64,000 nucleotides of DNA from Methylomicrobium sp. (GCA_018333785.1 JAGXSU010000139.1:1-64000), one strand, 5' to 3'; shown: positions 1-8,604, counted from the first letter of the stretch. The notes: generated by a model not told the origin, from the sequence alone. A program made the numbers and translations.

Positions 1-87
1 TCGACTTCAGAATTAAACGTCATTACTTGAATTAACGTGTAATACTTGCGTCGATTATCTTTTTAACTGCCAGACATCGCACCACAA

Positions 88-142
88 GCACCCACACAAA
101 TTATTTTGATCGACTTGTTAAAGAGCCAGGACTTTCGCCCTG
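88..142 (-). promoter_or_regulatory. rRNA leader antitermination site: boxB, boxA, boxC
   Basis: On the minus strand a GAAA-loop hairpin (127-142, CAGGGCGAAAGTCCTG) is directly followed by GCTCTTTAACAA (115-126). That matches the boxA element at which NusB/NusE load in rRNA operon leaders. A boxC-like TTTGTGTGGG lies at 91-100. The same order is found ahead of E. coli 16S genes. The rest of the leader runs to position 1, so the 16S gene itself should begin just beyond the left edge. Confidence 0.85.
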
Positions 143-154
143 TTTAGCCTGACT

Positions 155-182
155 ATTATACAGACTCGTTTTTCGTTGTCAA
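155..182 (-). promoter_or_regulatory. Downstream sigma-70 promoter (P2) of a leftward rRNA operon
   Basis: On the minus strand both hexamers are perfect consensus: TTGACA (177-182), a 16-base spacer, and TATAAT (155-160). Transcription would start near 148, just ahead of the boxB/boxA leader. This is the stronger of the two tandem promoters by sequence. Confidence 0.85.
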
Positions 183-248
183 CTCCTTGTTTAACTTTTC
201 TTTCCTCCCTGACCCCTCACCGTCATCCTGACCGCTGAAGAGCTGCAC

Positions 249-276
249 ATTCTACAATATCTTCCTTATCTGTCAA
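249..276 (-). promoter_or_regulatory. Upstream sigma-70 promoter (P1) of a leftward rRNA operon
   Basis: Read on the minus strand, TTGACA (271-276) is followed after 16 bases by TAGAAT (249-254). An A-rich stretch lies just upstream, at about 277-300, like an rRNA UP element. It sits about 95 bases ahead of a second near-perfect promoter and of an antitermination leader, the tandem arrangement typical of rRNA operons. Confidence 0.75.
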
Positions 277-332
277 GCTTTTGTTTTGGACTTTTTTAGT
301 TTCGTAACACAAAGCCTGCAATTGTCCTGTAT

Positions 333-542
333 TCAGTAATGCGGCGGGATCTCCTCACCTTGATTTACATTGCCTATTTCTGCGCAGATCGAGGTAATTC
401 GAGAATTTATCACGCTAAAGGCTTTATTTAACTGGTCTATTTGCGCTTGCTGAGAAATTACAATTTGATTTAAGTCCTGGATCAGATCTTCCTGAAAGGC
501 TATCTTGATTTGCATCTCTACAATTTGATCATCATTTTTCAT
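333..542 (-). CDS. slyX: SlyX family protein
   Basis: This 69-residue protein is mostly one long amphipathic helix of coiled-coil type, rich in Gln, Ile and Leu, and ends in the PPHY motif that marks SlyX. Length and ending match the family, found mainly in Gammaproteobacteria. Its biochemical role is unknown; the name comes from a link to lysis sensitivity in phage phiX174 work, which does not define a function. The gene lies 22 bases downstream of the TauE/SafE-type gene on the same strand and ends about 56 bases upstream of rRNA promoter P1, so read-through from the metal cluster is possible. No terminator was seen between it and the rRNA promoters. Confidence 0.9.
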   Translation of the reverse strand: MKNDDQIVEMQIKIAFQEDLIQDLNQIVISQQAQIDQLNKAFSVINSRITSICAEIGNVNQGEEIPPHY

Positions 543-564
543 CGCTTATCCATAAATTGAGAAC

Positions 565-1392
565 TTATTTTTCCTGTAATGAATCCATCATGCTGACTAA
601 ATAAGTTACAAACTCTTTTAAAAACAGAATAAGTCCGTCTATTTCATCTTTTAGATGATGTAAGAACGAATGCTGACCAAAGTTTTCCTGAACGTAAAAG
701 GACAAACCCATATAAATGGTATTAGCCCCCATCACAATCATGATCAGAGCCGCCGACTTCATCATTAATCCTCTAAATCGAGCGCTAATCTTGCCGAACG
801 CAATACTGATAAAGAGCATCATCGGTAAAGTTCCGGCTCCAAAAGTCAGCATCAATAAGCCGCCCTCCCCTATCGATGGCGCAGATGTAGCTTGTACCGC
901 CATTGCAAATGTCAGCGGGCATGGCATAAGTCCGTTCAGCACGCCCGCAATTGAGGCACCTATTATAGGACCTCTTGTATTTGCGCTTGCATAGCCTTTT
1001 CTAAGCATACCCATTGGGATTAATTTGATTGAGCCCTGAAAAGGTATCCAGCCAAGTATCCCCAAAGCCAGAAAAATCACAACGGAACCTATGAACATTT
1101 GCAAAATGCTCTGCATCTTTCCAAACAGGCCGCTGGAAACCAGAACTACGCCTAAAGCCGCCGCGGCGAACCCTACCATTGTGTATATCGAAATACGTGC
1201 CAATTGATATGCAAAATACGGTAAATAACTTCTATTGGGCCCGGCTTTCATAAAATAGCCGGACACTAAAGCGCCGCACATACCTAAACAATGACCGCTA
1301 CCCAGTATTCCGGCAACAAATGCCAAACCATAGTCAAATCCGCCGACCATCCCTGCGACATGCATGCTGTGATCCATCGTCGAATGATCCAT
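565..1392 (-). CDS. TauE/SafE-type (DsbD_2-like) membrane protein linked to copper handling
   Basis: A 275-residue polytopic membrane protein. The first eleven residues, MDHSTMDHSMH, hold two Asp-His-Ser-Met type elements like those on copper-binding proteins. Hydrophobic helices follow from about residue 20, with a CLGMCG motif near residues 35-40, Gly-rich helix pairs, and NGLMPCPL in the second half. This is the sulfite-exporter/cytochrome-biogenesis transmembrane fold that is often found next to CcoI/CopA-type ATPases. It starts 8 bases after the stop of the P1B ATPase and has a GAGG ribosome site, so the two are co-transcribed. It probably takes part in copper delivery or cytochrome oxidase assembly; the transported species is not known. 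Confidence 0.75.
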   Translation of the reverse strand: MDHSTMDHSMHVAGMVGGFDYGLAFVAGILGSGHCLGMCGALVSGYFMKAGPNRSYLPYFAYQLARISIYTMVGFAAAALGVVLVSSGLFGKMQSILQMFIGSVVIFLALGILGWIPFQGSIKLIPMGMLRKGYASANTRGPIIGASIAGVLNGLMPCPLTFAMAVQATSAPSIGEGGLLMLTFGAGTLPMMLFISIAFGKISARFRGLMMKSAALIMIVMGANTIYMGLSFYVQENFGQHSFLHHLKDEIDGLILFLKEFVTYLVSMMDSLQEK

Positions 1393-1400
1393 TTGTGCCT

Positions 1401-3872
1401 CTATTTTTTATTCAATCGCAGTGAATTAGCTATAACTGATACAGAACTTAAGGCCATCGCAGCTGATGCGATCATGGGATTAAGCTTGCCTATAGCAGCA
1501 ACCGGGATAGCAATGGTGTTATAACCAAATGCCCAAAATAAATTTTGCTTGATGATACGGATCGTATCGGTACTTAATTGTATAGCCGATGTCACTTTTG
1601 AGATATCGCCACTCACCAACGTCAGGTCCGCCGACTCAATGGCAATATCCGTCCCTGTACCTATCGCAAAACCGACATCTGATGCTGCCAACGCAGGTGC
1701 ATCGTTAATGCCGTCACCGATCATTGCGACTTTTTGACCTTCTTTTTGCAACTGGCGAATAATAGCGAGCTTATCCTCCGGCTTGGCATTTGCGATTACA
1801 GTTTCTATTCCTACTTTACCGGCAATGTAGTTTGCCGTTTTTTCGGTATCACCTGTGACCATTAATGTTTTGATACCCATTTTTTTAAGCTTTGCTATCG
1901 CGTCATGAGATTGAATGCGAGGCTTGTCTGCTATTGCGAATAAAGCAGCCTCTTGACCTCCAATCGCCATGAATACCGGCGTCATTCCTTTTGCTGAGAA
2001 CTGGCCCGCCGCCTCTAAAAGCCTATCGACCTTAAATCCTTTCTCAACCAGCCAGGCTTTATTCCCTAAAACAAGTTGCTTATCATCAACAGAAGCTTCA
2101 ATACCTCTGCCTGTTTCACTCGCGAAACTTGCAGCATCCTTAAGCTGAATCGATTGCTCCTTTGCATAGGCAACAATAGCCTTACCTAAAAAATGCTCAG
2201 AACCATGCTCGGCAGATGCTGCCAGCATTATTATTTCTGCTTGATCAAATTCGGACAAATTAACAATAGCGGCAACATTGGGTTTTCCTTCTGTAATTGT
2301 TCCGGTCTTATCAAAAACAATAGCGTTTAATTTTGCCGCTGTTTCAAGACTTTCGCCATTGCGGATATAGATACCTTCCCTTGCTGCCTGACCGGTCCCA
2401 ACCATAATTGCTGCGGGGGTCGCAAGTCCGAGTGCGCATGGACAGGCAATCAGCAAAACTGTTATCGCGTTTCCAAATGCAAAAGAGAACGGCGCTCCAG
2501 CCAATAACCAGCCAGCCATCGTCAATCCTGAAACCAGCATGACCGACGGAACGAAAACTGCTGAAATTTTATCGACTTGTTTCTGGATCGGCAACTTGGT
2601 GGACTGAGCCTGATCGACCATATGAACGATACCGGCAAGCACGGTATCCATGCCTACTGCGGTTGCCCGGACTCGCAAAACACCATTACCATTGACACAA
2701 CCGCCAATCACCTTATGACCCATTTCTTTGACAACCGGCAAACTTTCACCGGTAACCATGGACTCATCGACTGTAGACACGCCAAAGATTACAAGGCCAT
2801 CGGTTGGTATTTTTTCGCCCGGACGCACCAGTAGAACATCATCAATAACAACATCATCCACCGGGACTACGGTTTCCTCACCGTTTTTAAGCAGCGTTGC
2901 CGTTTGAGGCTGCAAGTCAACCAATTTCCTGATGGCCTCCCCCGCCTTTCCTTTTGCGCGCTCCTCAAGATATCGTCCGAGCAATACAAAGGTAATGATC
3001 GCCGCACCCGCTTCGAAATACAGATGTCCTCTTTGCCTGTATAAAGCAGGCAGACTGTAACCATAAGCCGACCCCACACCCAGAGCGATCAGCGAATCCA
3101 TGTTAGCCGCCCTCTGCTTTGCCAGGCGCCATGCTTTTATAAAAAACTGGCCGCCGGACCAAAAAACCACAGGCGTAGTCAACAGAAACTGCATCCAATG
3201 CAACGGGCGTGATGAAGTCATTGCCATGCCTGTAACAATGACAGGGGTACTCAAAATTGCCGACCAGATAAAACGACGGCGAGCAACAAAGATTCGCTGC
3301 TGCTCCTTTTCAATTAGAATCTTACGCTGTGACAAAGTATCTACGGAATAGGTCTTATATCCTAATGTCTCTACTTTTGCCGACACATCCACTTTATTCA
3401 GATGCCCATGAACAGTCAGTGTTTCCGTGCCAAAATTCACACTGGCCCGTTTTATTCGCGGATCTCTTTTTAGCACCATTTCAATCAACAAAGCACAAGA
3501 GGCGCAGGTCATCCCTTCTATTGCCAAATCAATTTCATGCTCGGGGCCTTCATTTATTTTTCCAGCCTGTTTTTGCTGAGCCGATTGCTTATGTGCAACA
3601 TTGCCAAGTATCGCATCTATCAGTATCAACAAGTTTTTCTTGGGTAAGCTTGCAGGATCGAACTCTATAACGACTGAACCTAAGGCATAAACCGACCTGA
3701 CTGATTTTACTTCAGGCCGTTTTTTTATAAGAATTTCGAATATATAGCTCCGCTCCTGATCATTTTTAAGAACCGGAGATATAATTCTGATACGCCTGGA
3801 CAACTGATGAACCAATCGAAAGTTTTTAGGCATAACTGCGGGTGTATCCATATCCATTTCACTTGCAACCAT
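1401..3872 (-). CDS. copA: Cu+-type P1B heavy-metal translocating ATPase
   Basis: An 823-residue P-type ATPase. In order: a cysteine-free degenerate HMA-like domain (about 18-95), a normal HMA domain with GMTCASC (CASC at 123-126), eight predicted helices, the metal-channel CPC motif ([13 protein letters not shown], near 475), the phosphorylation site DKTGT near 520, TGD near 670 and the hinge GDGINDAP near 720. The last helices carry GYN and MALSS, the pattern of Cu+-transporting P1B-1 enzymes. It would export Cu+ from the cytoplasm, or supply it to cuproenzymes. It is the centre of a leftward metal cluster, about 100 bases from the HMA-like gene upstream. The extra degenerate domain at the N-terminus resembles the one in that neighbour. 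Confidence 0.9.
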   Translation of the reverse strand: MVASEMDMDTPAVMPKNFRLVHQLSRRIRIISPVLKNDQERSYIFEILIKKRPEVKSVRSVYALGSVVIEFDPASLPKKNLLILIDAILGNVAHKQSAQQKQAGKINEGPEHEIDLAIEGMTCASCALLIEMVLKRDPRIKRASVNFGTETLTVHGHLNKVDVSAKVETLGYKTYSVDTLSQRKILIEKEQQRIFVARRRFIWSAILSTPVIVTGMAMTSSRPLHWMQFLLTTPVVFWSGGQFFIKAWRLAKQRAANMDSLIALGVGSAYGYSLPALYRQRGHLYFEAGAAIITFVLLGRYLEERAKGKAGEAIRKLVDLQPQTATLLKNGEETVVPVDDVVIDDVLLVRPGEKIPTDGLVIFGVSTVDESMVTGESLPVVKEMGHKVIGGCVNGNGVLRVRATAVGMDTVLAGIVHMVDQAQSTKLPIQKQVDKISAVFVPSVMLVSGLTMAGWLLAGAPFSFAFGNAITVLLIACPCALGLATPAAIMVGTGQAAREGIYIRNGESLETAAKLNAIVFDKTGTITEGKPNVAAIVNLSEFDQAEIIMLAASAEHGSEHFLGKAIVAYAKEQSIQLKDAASFASETGRGIEASVDDKQLVLGNKAWLVEKGFKVDRLLEAAGQFSAKGMTPVFMAIGGQEAALFAIADKPRIQSHDAIAKLKKMGIKTLMVTGDTEKTANYIAGKVGIETVIANAKPEDKLAIIRQLQKEGQKVAMIGDGINDAPALAASDVGFAIGTGTDIAIESADLTLVSGDISKVTSAIQLSTDTIRIIKQNLFWAFGYNTIAIPVAAIGKLNPMIASAAMALSSVSVIANSLRLNKK

Positions 3873-3973
3873 TCAGGAAAATATAGAGCCCAGACAATTT
3901 AGTCTTTCATTCAGGGCTAGGGAACGATTTTAAAAGCTGATTCGAGAGTTCATAAACATCTCATCAATACAGC

Positions 3974-4582
3974 TTATTTTGCTTTACGCGATCTAATCAG
4001 TAAAAAGAACATATAAAAAAGCGCCATCCACTCGTAGCGATACTTAAACGGCTTTACAATCCATTGTTGCGTTATGTTTTGCCAGTGTAGCTTGATAAGA
4101 AAGAGCACCAGAATATCATTAAGAAAATCAACAACCGCTTTTTCTGGATCATTAATGAACGACTTTGGTTTTTTTAAAGTAACCCTCGTTAGCACTCTGG
4201 CGGCATGCACCGTTTCCTTGGTGTTGTTTATCTTTTCTTTAATCCATGATAAAGGAGAAAATCTGCTCGTCTTAACCTTTCTATTTAAGAAAGCTGAACC
4301 GCGCAGACTTGGAGAGACCTCAAGCGCCCCTTTTTTTTCAAGGTTCGCGAGAATCTGAAAAAGTTGTTTTGCCAAAGATTTAAATTCACATACGGAAGAA
4401 TGAAAACGGATGGATAATTTTTTTTGGCTTTGATATAAGTTGACTCTATAAACACCATCAATAGCTCTGATTTCCTTTAATAAGGTTTCAGCAACGTCCT
4501 TGTTACAAACTTTTTCCGGCACACCAAAACGAACATGCCCCTCTTCCTGATAACGCAACACAAACTCTTTTTGAATAGCCAT
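3974..4582 (-). CDS. Degenerate HMA-domain protein with C-terminal membrane segment
   Basis: About 202 residues. Residues 10-90 have the beta-alpha-beta layout of a heavy-metal-associated domain, with the pattern 'I.AIDGVYRVNLYQSQKKLSIRF', but lack the CxxC pair; one cysteine occurs near its start. The middle is basic, and residues about 155-195 hold hydrophobic segments. The start at 4582 (MAIQKEF) was preferred over an in-frame TTG at 4597. The gene lies between a terminator-like hairpin and the Cu+ ATPase, whose own first domain looks similar. I infer a helper in metal trafficking or sensing at the membrane; the true function is unknown. Confidence 0.6.
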   Translation of the reverse strand: MAIQKEFVLRYQEEGHVRFGVPEKVCNKDVAETLLKEIRAIDGVYRVNLYQSQKKLSIRFHSSVCEFKSLAKQLFQILANLEKKGALEVSPSLRGSAFLNRKVKTSRFSPLSWIKEKINNTKETVHAARVLTRVTLKKPKSFINDPEKAVVDFLNDILVLFLIKLHWQNITQQWIVKPFKYRYEWMALFYMFFLLIRSRKAK

Positions 4583-4601
4583 AAAGAACTTCAGCAAATA
4601 T

Positions 4602-4650
4602 AAAAATAAAAACGGGCGCTCTGTTCAATTTAACAAGAAAGCACCCGTTT
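4602..4650 (-). terminator. Intrinsic terminator after the 90-residue gene
   Basis: The arms AAACGGGCGCT (4610-4620) and AGCACCCGTTT (4640-4650) pair over 11 positions with one G-U. On the minus strand the stem is followed by a T-rich run (complement of 4601-4613). It lies just downstream of the 4701-4973 gene and just upstream of the HMA-like gene, so that gene needs its own promoter or read-through. Confidence 0.75.
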
Positions 4651-4700
4651 ATAACTATTCATTTTCCCGTGAATTACGAGAAAGGTGTAATACTCAAATT

Positions 4701-4973
4701 TTATTCTTTAGTTTCAGCCACTAAGTCTTCAAGATTTTCTTTTTGATGAAGAACAAAATCTTTACCGGCATCTACAGCTTTTGTTGCTCCAGAGACGATT
4801 TCTTTGCGGTACTTGTAAACCAGATAACCCGCTACAACTCCCAGACCAAAGACAATAACAGGGTGTTTTGCAGCATTGCTTAACAACTTACCACCGCTAT
4901 AGACCGTCGCAGAAGCCATTGAACCCTTAACTATTTCTTTTGACATTGAATTACCACCGTGAGCATGTTTCAT
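4701..4973 (-). CDS. Small single-pass membrane protein of the metal cluster
   Basis: 90 residues with a His-containing start (MKHAHGGN), one transmembrane helix (about 33-50, HPVIVFGLGVVAGYLVYKY), then a charged, helical, acid-ended tail. A second in-frame start at 4946 (MSKEIV) has a GGTGG ribosome site and is a fair alternative; it would remove the histidines. No characterised family was recognised. Similar small helix-plus-tail proteins are found beside P-type ATPases with HMA_2 domains, which fits this location. An intrinsic terminator follows directly. Confidence 0.65.
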   Translation of the reverse strand: MKHAHGGNSMSKEIVKGSMASATVYSGGKLLSNAAKHPVIVFGLGVVAGYLVYKYRKEIVSGATKAVDAGKDFVLHQKENLEDLVAETKE

Positions 4974-5015
4974 AATACATTTTCCTTAACAATTTATATA
5001 AGTAGCAGCGCCAAA

Positions 5016-5183
5016 TTAAACTTGTTCCGAGTCTGGCAAAATTTGATCTTCGTGAAGCATTTGATAAATACCTTTGCACCCCTCGCAACAAAAAGCTTTA
5101 TCGCCTTCCGTTGTTTTAAGCGTAAACCCGGGCGTTTCGACAGTTAAACCGCAGAGATCACAAACTTGCTTAGTATCGTTCAT
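5016..5183 (-). CDS. Free-standing 55-residue metal-binding domain (CxxC plus CCxGC)
   Basis: A short ORF reads MNDTKQVCDLCGLTVE, then FTLKTTEGDKAFCCEGCKGIY, ending in SEQV and TAA. The CDLC and FCCEGC pattern is that of the putative metal-binding domain found at the N-terminus of CcoI/FixI-type copper ATPases (Pfam ATPase-cat_bd). Here that domain is an independent protein, while the nearby ATPase lacks it. It lies between two small membrane-protein genes on the same strand. It may be a copper or zinc chaperone working in trans with the ATPase. The reading frame is open over 56 codons, with an A/G-rich TGAAGA element about 8 bases ahead of the ATG. Confidence 0.75.
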   Translation of the reverse strand: MNDTKQVCDLCGLTVETPGFTLKTTEGDKAFCCEGCKGIYQMLHEDQILPDSEQV

Positions 5184-5280
5184 TTTTATATCTTCAGTCT
5201 TCTTATAACACTGGGGATATTAACAAAAGACATACACTCTCACAACCGGCATTTTACGCCTGTCCAAATATCTATCCCAT

Positions 5281-5314
5281 AAAAAAACCCGCTCATAACC
5301 TCTTGAGCGGGTTT
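5281..5314 (-). terminator. Intrinsic terminator after the 73-residue gene
   Basis: The perfect arms CCCGCTCA and TGAGCGGG enclose an eight-base loop (5288-5311). On the minus strand the stem is followed by seven T (complement of 5281-5287). It ends transcription from the 5409-5630 gene. Confidence 0.85.
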
Positions 5315-5408
5315 ACAAAAACTCCTTGCAACCAATAAAGCCTGGCTTCAAGGATTTACAAAATTCCAGAAGCCTTCTTCTTCAACTCATCAGCCATAAA
5401 CTATGCGT

Positions 5409-5630
5409 TTAATGGCATTCTTGGGAAGTGGGCATCTTGGATTTGCTATTTGTTGCCTTACTGGATGCCTTCATTAAGGCAATACGTAAGGCCCCTGTAA
5501 GACTAGCACCCAAACCCAACCGCATGGCCAAGGCAGGCACCAAGATCATCGACGCAACAGCCAAACCTGTACCTATTAGTAAAGAACCAGTATTACTTGT
5601 TTCAACAGCACGAGATAAATCCTGACTCAT
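5409..5630 (-). CDS. Small glycine-rich membrane protein, unknown function
   Basis: 73 residues with one or two hydrophobic segments (about 15-55, rich in Gly, Ala, Leu and Ser, including LIGTGLAVASMILVPALAM) and a Lys/Ser-rich tail. I do not recognise a family. It is the first gene of the leftward series that leads into the metal cluster and is followed by a strong terminator, so it is probably transcribed alone. A role with its neighbours is only suggested by position. Confidence 0.55.
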   Translation of the reverse strand: MSQDLSRAVETSNTGSLLIGTGLAVASMILVPALAMRLGLGASLTGALRIALMKASSKATNSKSKMPTSQECH

Positions 5631-5983
5631 TATTCTGACCTCTTTATTTCAAGTTTGTAAATAAACAATTTCCCTAATAGTTGCAGGATTAATACCAATT
5701 TTTAACTTATTGTTTTGTATAACATTAAATTATAAATGAAACCAAAAAGAATCAAAAATGAGTTAGATAACTTAAATAAACTATGTTATTTAACACATTT
5801 TTATTTAACCCCCTGTATCAACAGCAGAGCCACAAGTGACTGATTCAATAGTCAAAGCCCGGTCGTTTCCATAAAATGAGGGCGTTTTAATACTTTCTCA
5901 GGCCTGTTGAAATAAAATGCATGATGAGTGGCTATTTCATTAGAATGCGTAAAACATAAATTAAACCGAATCTACAGATTACT
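5631..5983. other. Intergenic region between divergent genes
   Basis: This 353-base AT-rich gap separates two divergent small genes. It should hold both promoters. I see no convincing ORF, repeat or stable hairpin in it. Confidence 0.5.
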
Positions 5984-6349
5984 ATGAGCAAATTGCTGTT
6001 TTCTCTAAGGAACGTACCCGATGATGAAGCTGAAGATATCAGAATGATATTGAAGGAAAATAATATTGATTTTTACGAGACCCCACCAGGAAACTGGGGT
6101 ATTTCAATGCCTGCTATCTGGATCCATGATGCCTTGCAGTTTAATCAGGCAAATGATTTATTAAATGACTATCAAGGTAAAAGGGCGACAACTCAGCGGC
6201 AAATTTATGAACAACTTATCAAGGAAGGAAAGGTTCCCGGTTTTTTTGATTACCTTCAACAAAATTTTTACCGGTTTGTTATCCATGTCTTGGCGGTAGG
6301 ATTAGTAATCTATGTTTCGATCAAGCTGATTTTAGAGTTTGGGTTGTAA
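5984..6349 (+). CDS. DUF6164-like protein with C-terminal membrane anchor
   Basis: 121 residues. The first 75 form a soluble alpha/beta domain like the DUF2007/DUF6164 family (SLRNVPDDEAEDIRMILKEN, then FYETPPGNWG and PAIWI), followed by a basic helix and one transmembrane helix near the C-terminus (about 95-118). Proteins of this type are common single genes in Gammaproteobacteria and have no proven role. The gene stands alone, convergent with the DUF2956 gene. Confidence 0.7.
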   Translation: MSKLLFSLRNVPDDEAEDIRMILKENNIDFYETPPGNWGISMPAIWIHDALQFNQANDLLNDYQGKRATTQRQIYEQLIKEGKVPGFFDYLQQNFYRFVIHVLAVGLVIYVSIKLILEFGL

Positions 6350-6426
6350 ACCAGTGACTCAATTAATATGTGTTATTTGACACAGATCTATTATGACAAC
6401 CCATACCTGCGTTGTTTGTGAGGGTC

Positions 6427-6768
6427 TTACTCATTCCCTGCCAGATACAACAACACCGCCAACCAGGAAAGACCTAAAAGCACCCAAGGCAATAAGTTCT
6501 GCTTATAGATAACGATAGGCGTGTTACTGTTTAAATTCTTATCAAATTCATCCGATGACACACTTCTTGGTTTTTTCCTTTTTTTATCCAACTCTCTTGC
6601 TTTAGCTTTTTGCTGTTTTTTATAAATTTCAATCCCTTTTTGAATTCCCTGACTTACGAGTTTGGTCTGCTCTTTGGTTTGGCCTGGCCGCTGAATTGCT
6701 TTTGCAATTTGCAAGGCCTGCTCCCTGCTCTCTTCGGATGGGTGATCATATTTCGATTTTGCTGTCAT
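6427..6768 (-). CDS. DUF2956 family protein
   Basis: 113 residues. The soluble part is highly charged (SEESREQALQIAKAIQRPGQ, TKEQTKLVSQGIQKGIEIYK, KKRKKPRSV) and is followed by one C-terminal transmembrane helix (LLPWVLLGLSWLAVLLYLAG, about 91-110). This charged-helix-plus-tail-anchor layout matches DUF2956, a gammaproteobacterial family without known function. It lies 20 bases downstream of a 44-residue membrane ORF on the same strand, so the two are probably co-transcribed. Confidence 0.75.
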   Translation of the reverse strand: MTAKSKYDHPSEESREQALQIAKAIQRPGQTKEQTKLVSQGIQKGIEIYKKQQKAKARELDKKRKKPRSVSSDEFDKNLNSNTPIVIYKQNLLPWVLLGLSWLAVLLYLAGNE

Positions 6769-6788
6769 TGTTTGGATTTTAAACCGGC

Positions 6789-6923
6789 TTAATTAAAACC
6801 ATCTTTCTTCAATTGTTCATATTTTCTTTTAAACCCCTCTTTATCCCACAAATAATATACAAGTAACAACAAAAATGGCCATAACACAAAGAAAAGCAAC
6901 TTTGAAACCATACCTAAACTCAT
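6789..6923 (-). CDS. Small 44-residue membrane protein
   Basis: A short ORF with a hydrophobic N-terminal helix (KLLFFVLWPFLLLLVYYLW, about 8-26) and a basic tail. It has an AGGGGGAG ribosome site just ahead of the ATG and lies 20 bases before the DUF2956 gene on the same strand. I recognise no family. The strong ribosome site and operon-like spacing are the main support. Confidence 0.5.
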   Translation of the reverse strand: MSLGMVSKLLFFVLWPFLLLLVYYLWDKEGFKRKYEQLKKDGFN

Positions 6924-7044
6924 ATCTCCCCCTAAATGTGGCTATCAAATGGGCTGTAGCCCCAAAAAATTATCTCTCTTGATGAAAAAACCGCTCAATT
7001 CTCATGCTTGATTGACCGGTAAACAAGGCTTCCCAAGCCAACTT

Positions 7045-7263
7045 TCAATCGTTGTCGCAGGTTGACAATGTCAATTGTCTTTTAGTCGAAGCGTACTCTC
7101 GCTTTCGGGTATTCATAATAATTTGAAGACGTGATTGATCGTCGGCAACTGACCAGTTTTTTATCTCCTGAAGCGTTCTAAAACAGCCCATACACACGTC
7201 TGAATCATTCAGACAACAATTACCAACACATGGCGATTTCACCCGATCAGGATAACTTATCAT
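7045..7263 (-). CDS. DUF1289 family cysteine-rich protein
   Basis: The core reads SPCVGNCCLND, then DVCMGCFRTLQEI, the four-cysteine pattern of the DUF1289 family, a small proteobacterial group thought to bind a metal or Fe-S centre. The start at 7263 (MISYPDRV, 72 residues) has a GGAG site 10 bases upstream and matches usual family length. An in-frame upstream start at 7302 would add 13 basic residues. A CRP/FNR-type palindrome lies about 70 bases upstream. The function is unknown. Confidence 0.8.
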   Translation of the reverse strand: MISYPDRVKSPCVGNCCLNDSDVCMGCFRTLQEIKNWSVADDQSRLQIIMNTRKREYASTKRQLTLSTCDND

Positions 7264-7331
7264 TTTTACTTTTCTCCGTATAAAAAATGAAACAAGTTTC
7301 ATTGATCCCTAAGGTGTCAAGAAATCTTCAA

Positions 7332-7345
7332 TTGTCAATTGACAA
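7332..7345. promoter_or_regulatory. Perfect palindrome TTGTCAATTGACAA, CRP/FNR-type site
   Basis: The 14-base sequence is its own reverse complement and fits the half-site pattern TTGnC-N4-GnCAA seen for some CRP/FNR-family regulators. It lies upstream of the leftward DUF1289 gene. Its TTGACA half could also act as a -35 element. The rest of the gap 7264-7592 shows nothing else I can name. Confidence 0.4.
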
Positions 7346-7592
7346 ACTTTTACACTCCGGAAAAACAGATTAAAAGTATTTAAAAAACAATAAATTATAG
7401 ATAGTATTTATCTACGAAATAAACTATTGCAACAGAAAGGCACTGCTCATGCAGATTGGCACTTTTGTAACCGGCTGAATAGCCACTTGGATAATGAGCG
7501 GGAGCGATGCCCTTCAATCGCAAAATAGGCACCGCTTCCGCTATAAAGTTGTCGTATTTATCCTCGCGTTGAAGCGAATCAGAAACATTGAC

Positions 7593-8294
7593 CTAAAAAA
7601 CAGTCTGATCCTCTATTTCTAAACGCCTCAGTAATTCCGTAAGAACGAGATGATCATAATGACGCACCAATACCGAATCGACAGGCCTTTCTCCCAATTC
7701 ATCCTCAATTTGACTCAATATCAAACTCATATGATGGCGCCTTAATACCGAATCTTCCGGCAGTTTGGCCGGTGTAGATTGTGCTGAAACGCTTTCAGGA
7801 TTTATGTTGGCACGGGCGGTTTCAACAGGTGTTAAAACTTTGATCGCGCGCTCGGATTCATCGGCTTGATCCTCAAGGTCAACCATAACGTTCAGACTAT
7901 CCAGACAACCGGATCTATACTTGATACCTTGCCATACATAGAGCGTCACGCTCACCGTTAACAATGCAAAACTGACACTTAATGCGGCCCATTCGTAAAA
8001 CATTTGATTCATTAAGTAAATAGCCCACCAAAGCAGCAGGGAAAATACGATAACGGTAAATAACGCTTGCAAGACAAATGACCAATGCAATGCGCCGGTA
8101 TCGTGTCCCCATGCTAACTTTAATCTGGAGATAGCATCACGAAGCGCCCTCTTATCATCCATTGTTTTTAAATTATTAATCTCTCGATTCAGTCGCCTTT
8201 TTTCCAGCAAACTCACGACAAGCTGCAATGTCGAAATTACCGCCACTACACTGACGCCGACCCAAGTCACCACTATTTCTGTTGCCATCATAAC
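7593..8294 (-). CDS. Three-helix membrane protein with a duplicated C-terminal motif
   Basis: About 233 residues from a start at 8294 (MMATEIVV; GGGGGAAG site two bases upstream; the second Met is equally likely). There is one N-terminal helix, a charged helical linker, two further helices, then a soluble tail. The tail holds two copies of a roughly 24-residue unit: PEDSVLRRHHMSLILSQIE and PVDSVLVRHYDHLVLTELL. The shared core is DSVLxRHxxxLxL. I recognise no characterised family. The repeated motif suggests a protein-binding or oligomerisation tail. Confidence 0.65.
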   Translation of the reverse strand, partial: VMMATEIVVTWVGVSVVAVISTLQLVVSLLEKRRLNREINNLKTMDDKRALRDAISRLKLAWGHDTGALHWSFVLQALFTVIVFSLLLWWAIYLMNQMFYEWAALSVSFALLTVSVTLYVWQGIKYRSGCLDSLNVMVDLEDQADESERAIKVLTPVETARANINPESVSAQSTPAKLPEDSVLRRHHMSLILSQIEDELGERPVDSVLVRHYDHLVLTELLRRLEIEDQTVF

Positions 8295-8604
8295 TTCCCC
8301 CTCATTATTATTTTTATGGTTTAGGAAACGCTGAATAAACCCGTCCCTGGATTTTTCAACGAGTAATGACAAAAAACCTGACTCACTTTTGACTTAAAAA
8401 ATCAGTCCGTTTTAAAGATAGGGAGCATGCCGCCATCTTTTCATTTTCAGACGTTTTTCCGGTCAGAAGAGCGTTATTCATAAATAATTAAATTCAAAGG
8501 CTTAATGACATTGGCTTGCAATTTAACAGAAACATTTACCTCTATCCAGTCGCAGTTCAATCCTGAATCTGAGAAAATTTCAACATCGCGAAATTATTCA
8601 TCGC

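Noticed and set aside
5357-5398. 13-codon minus-strand ORF (MADELKKKASGIL)
   Set aside because: It is too short, and without a conserved context I cannot tell a remnant from chance.
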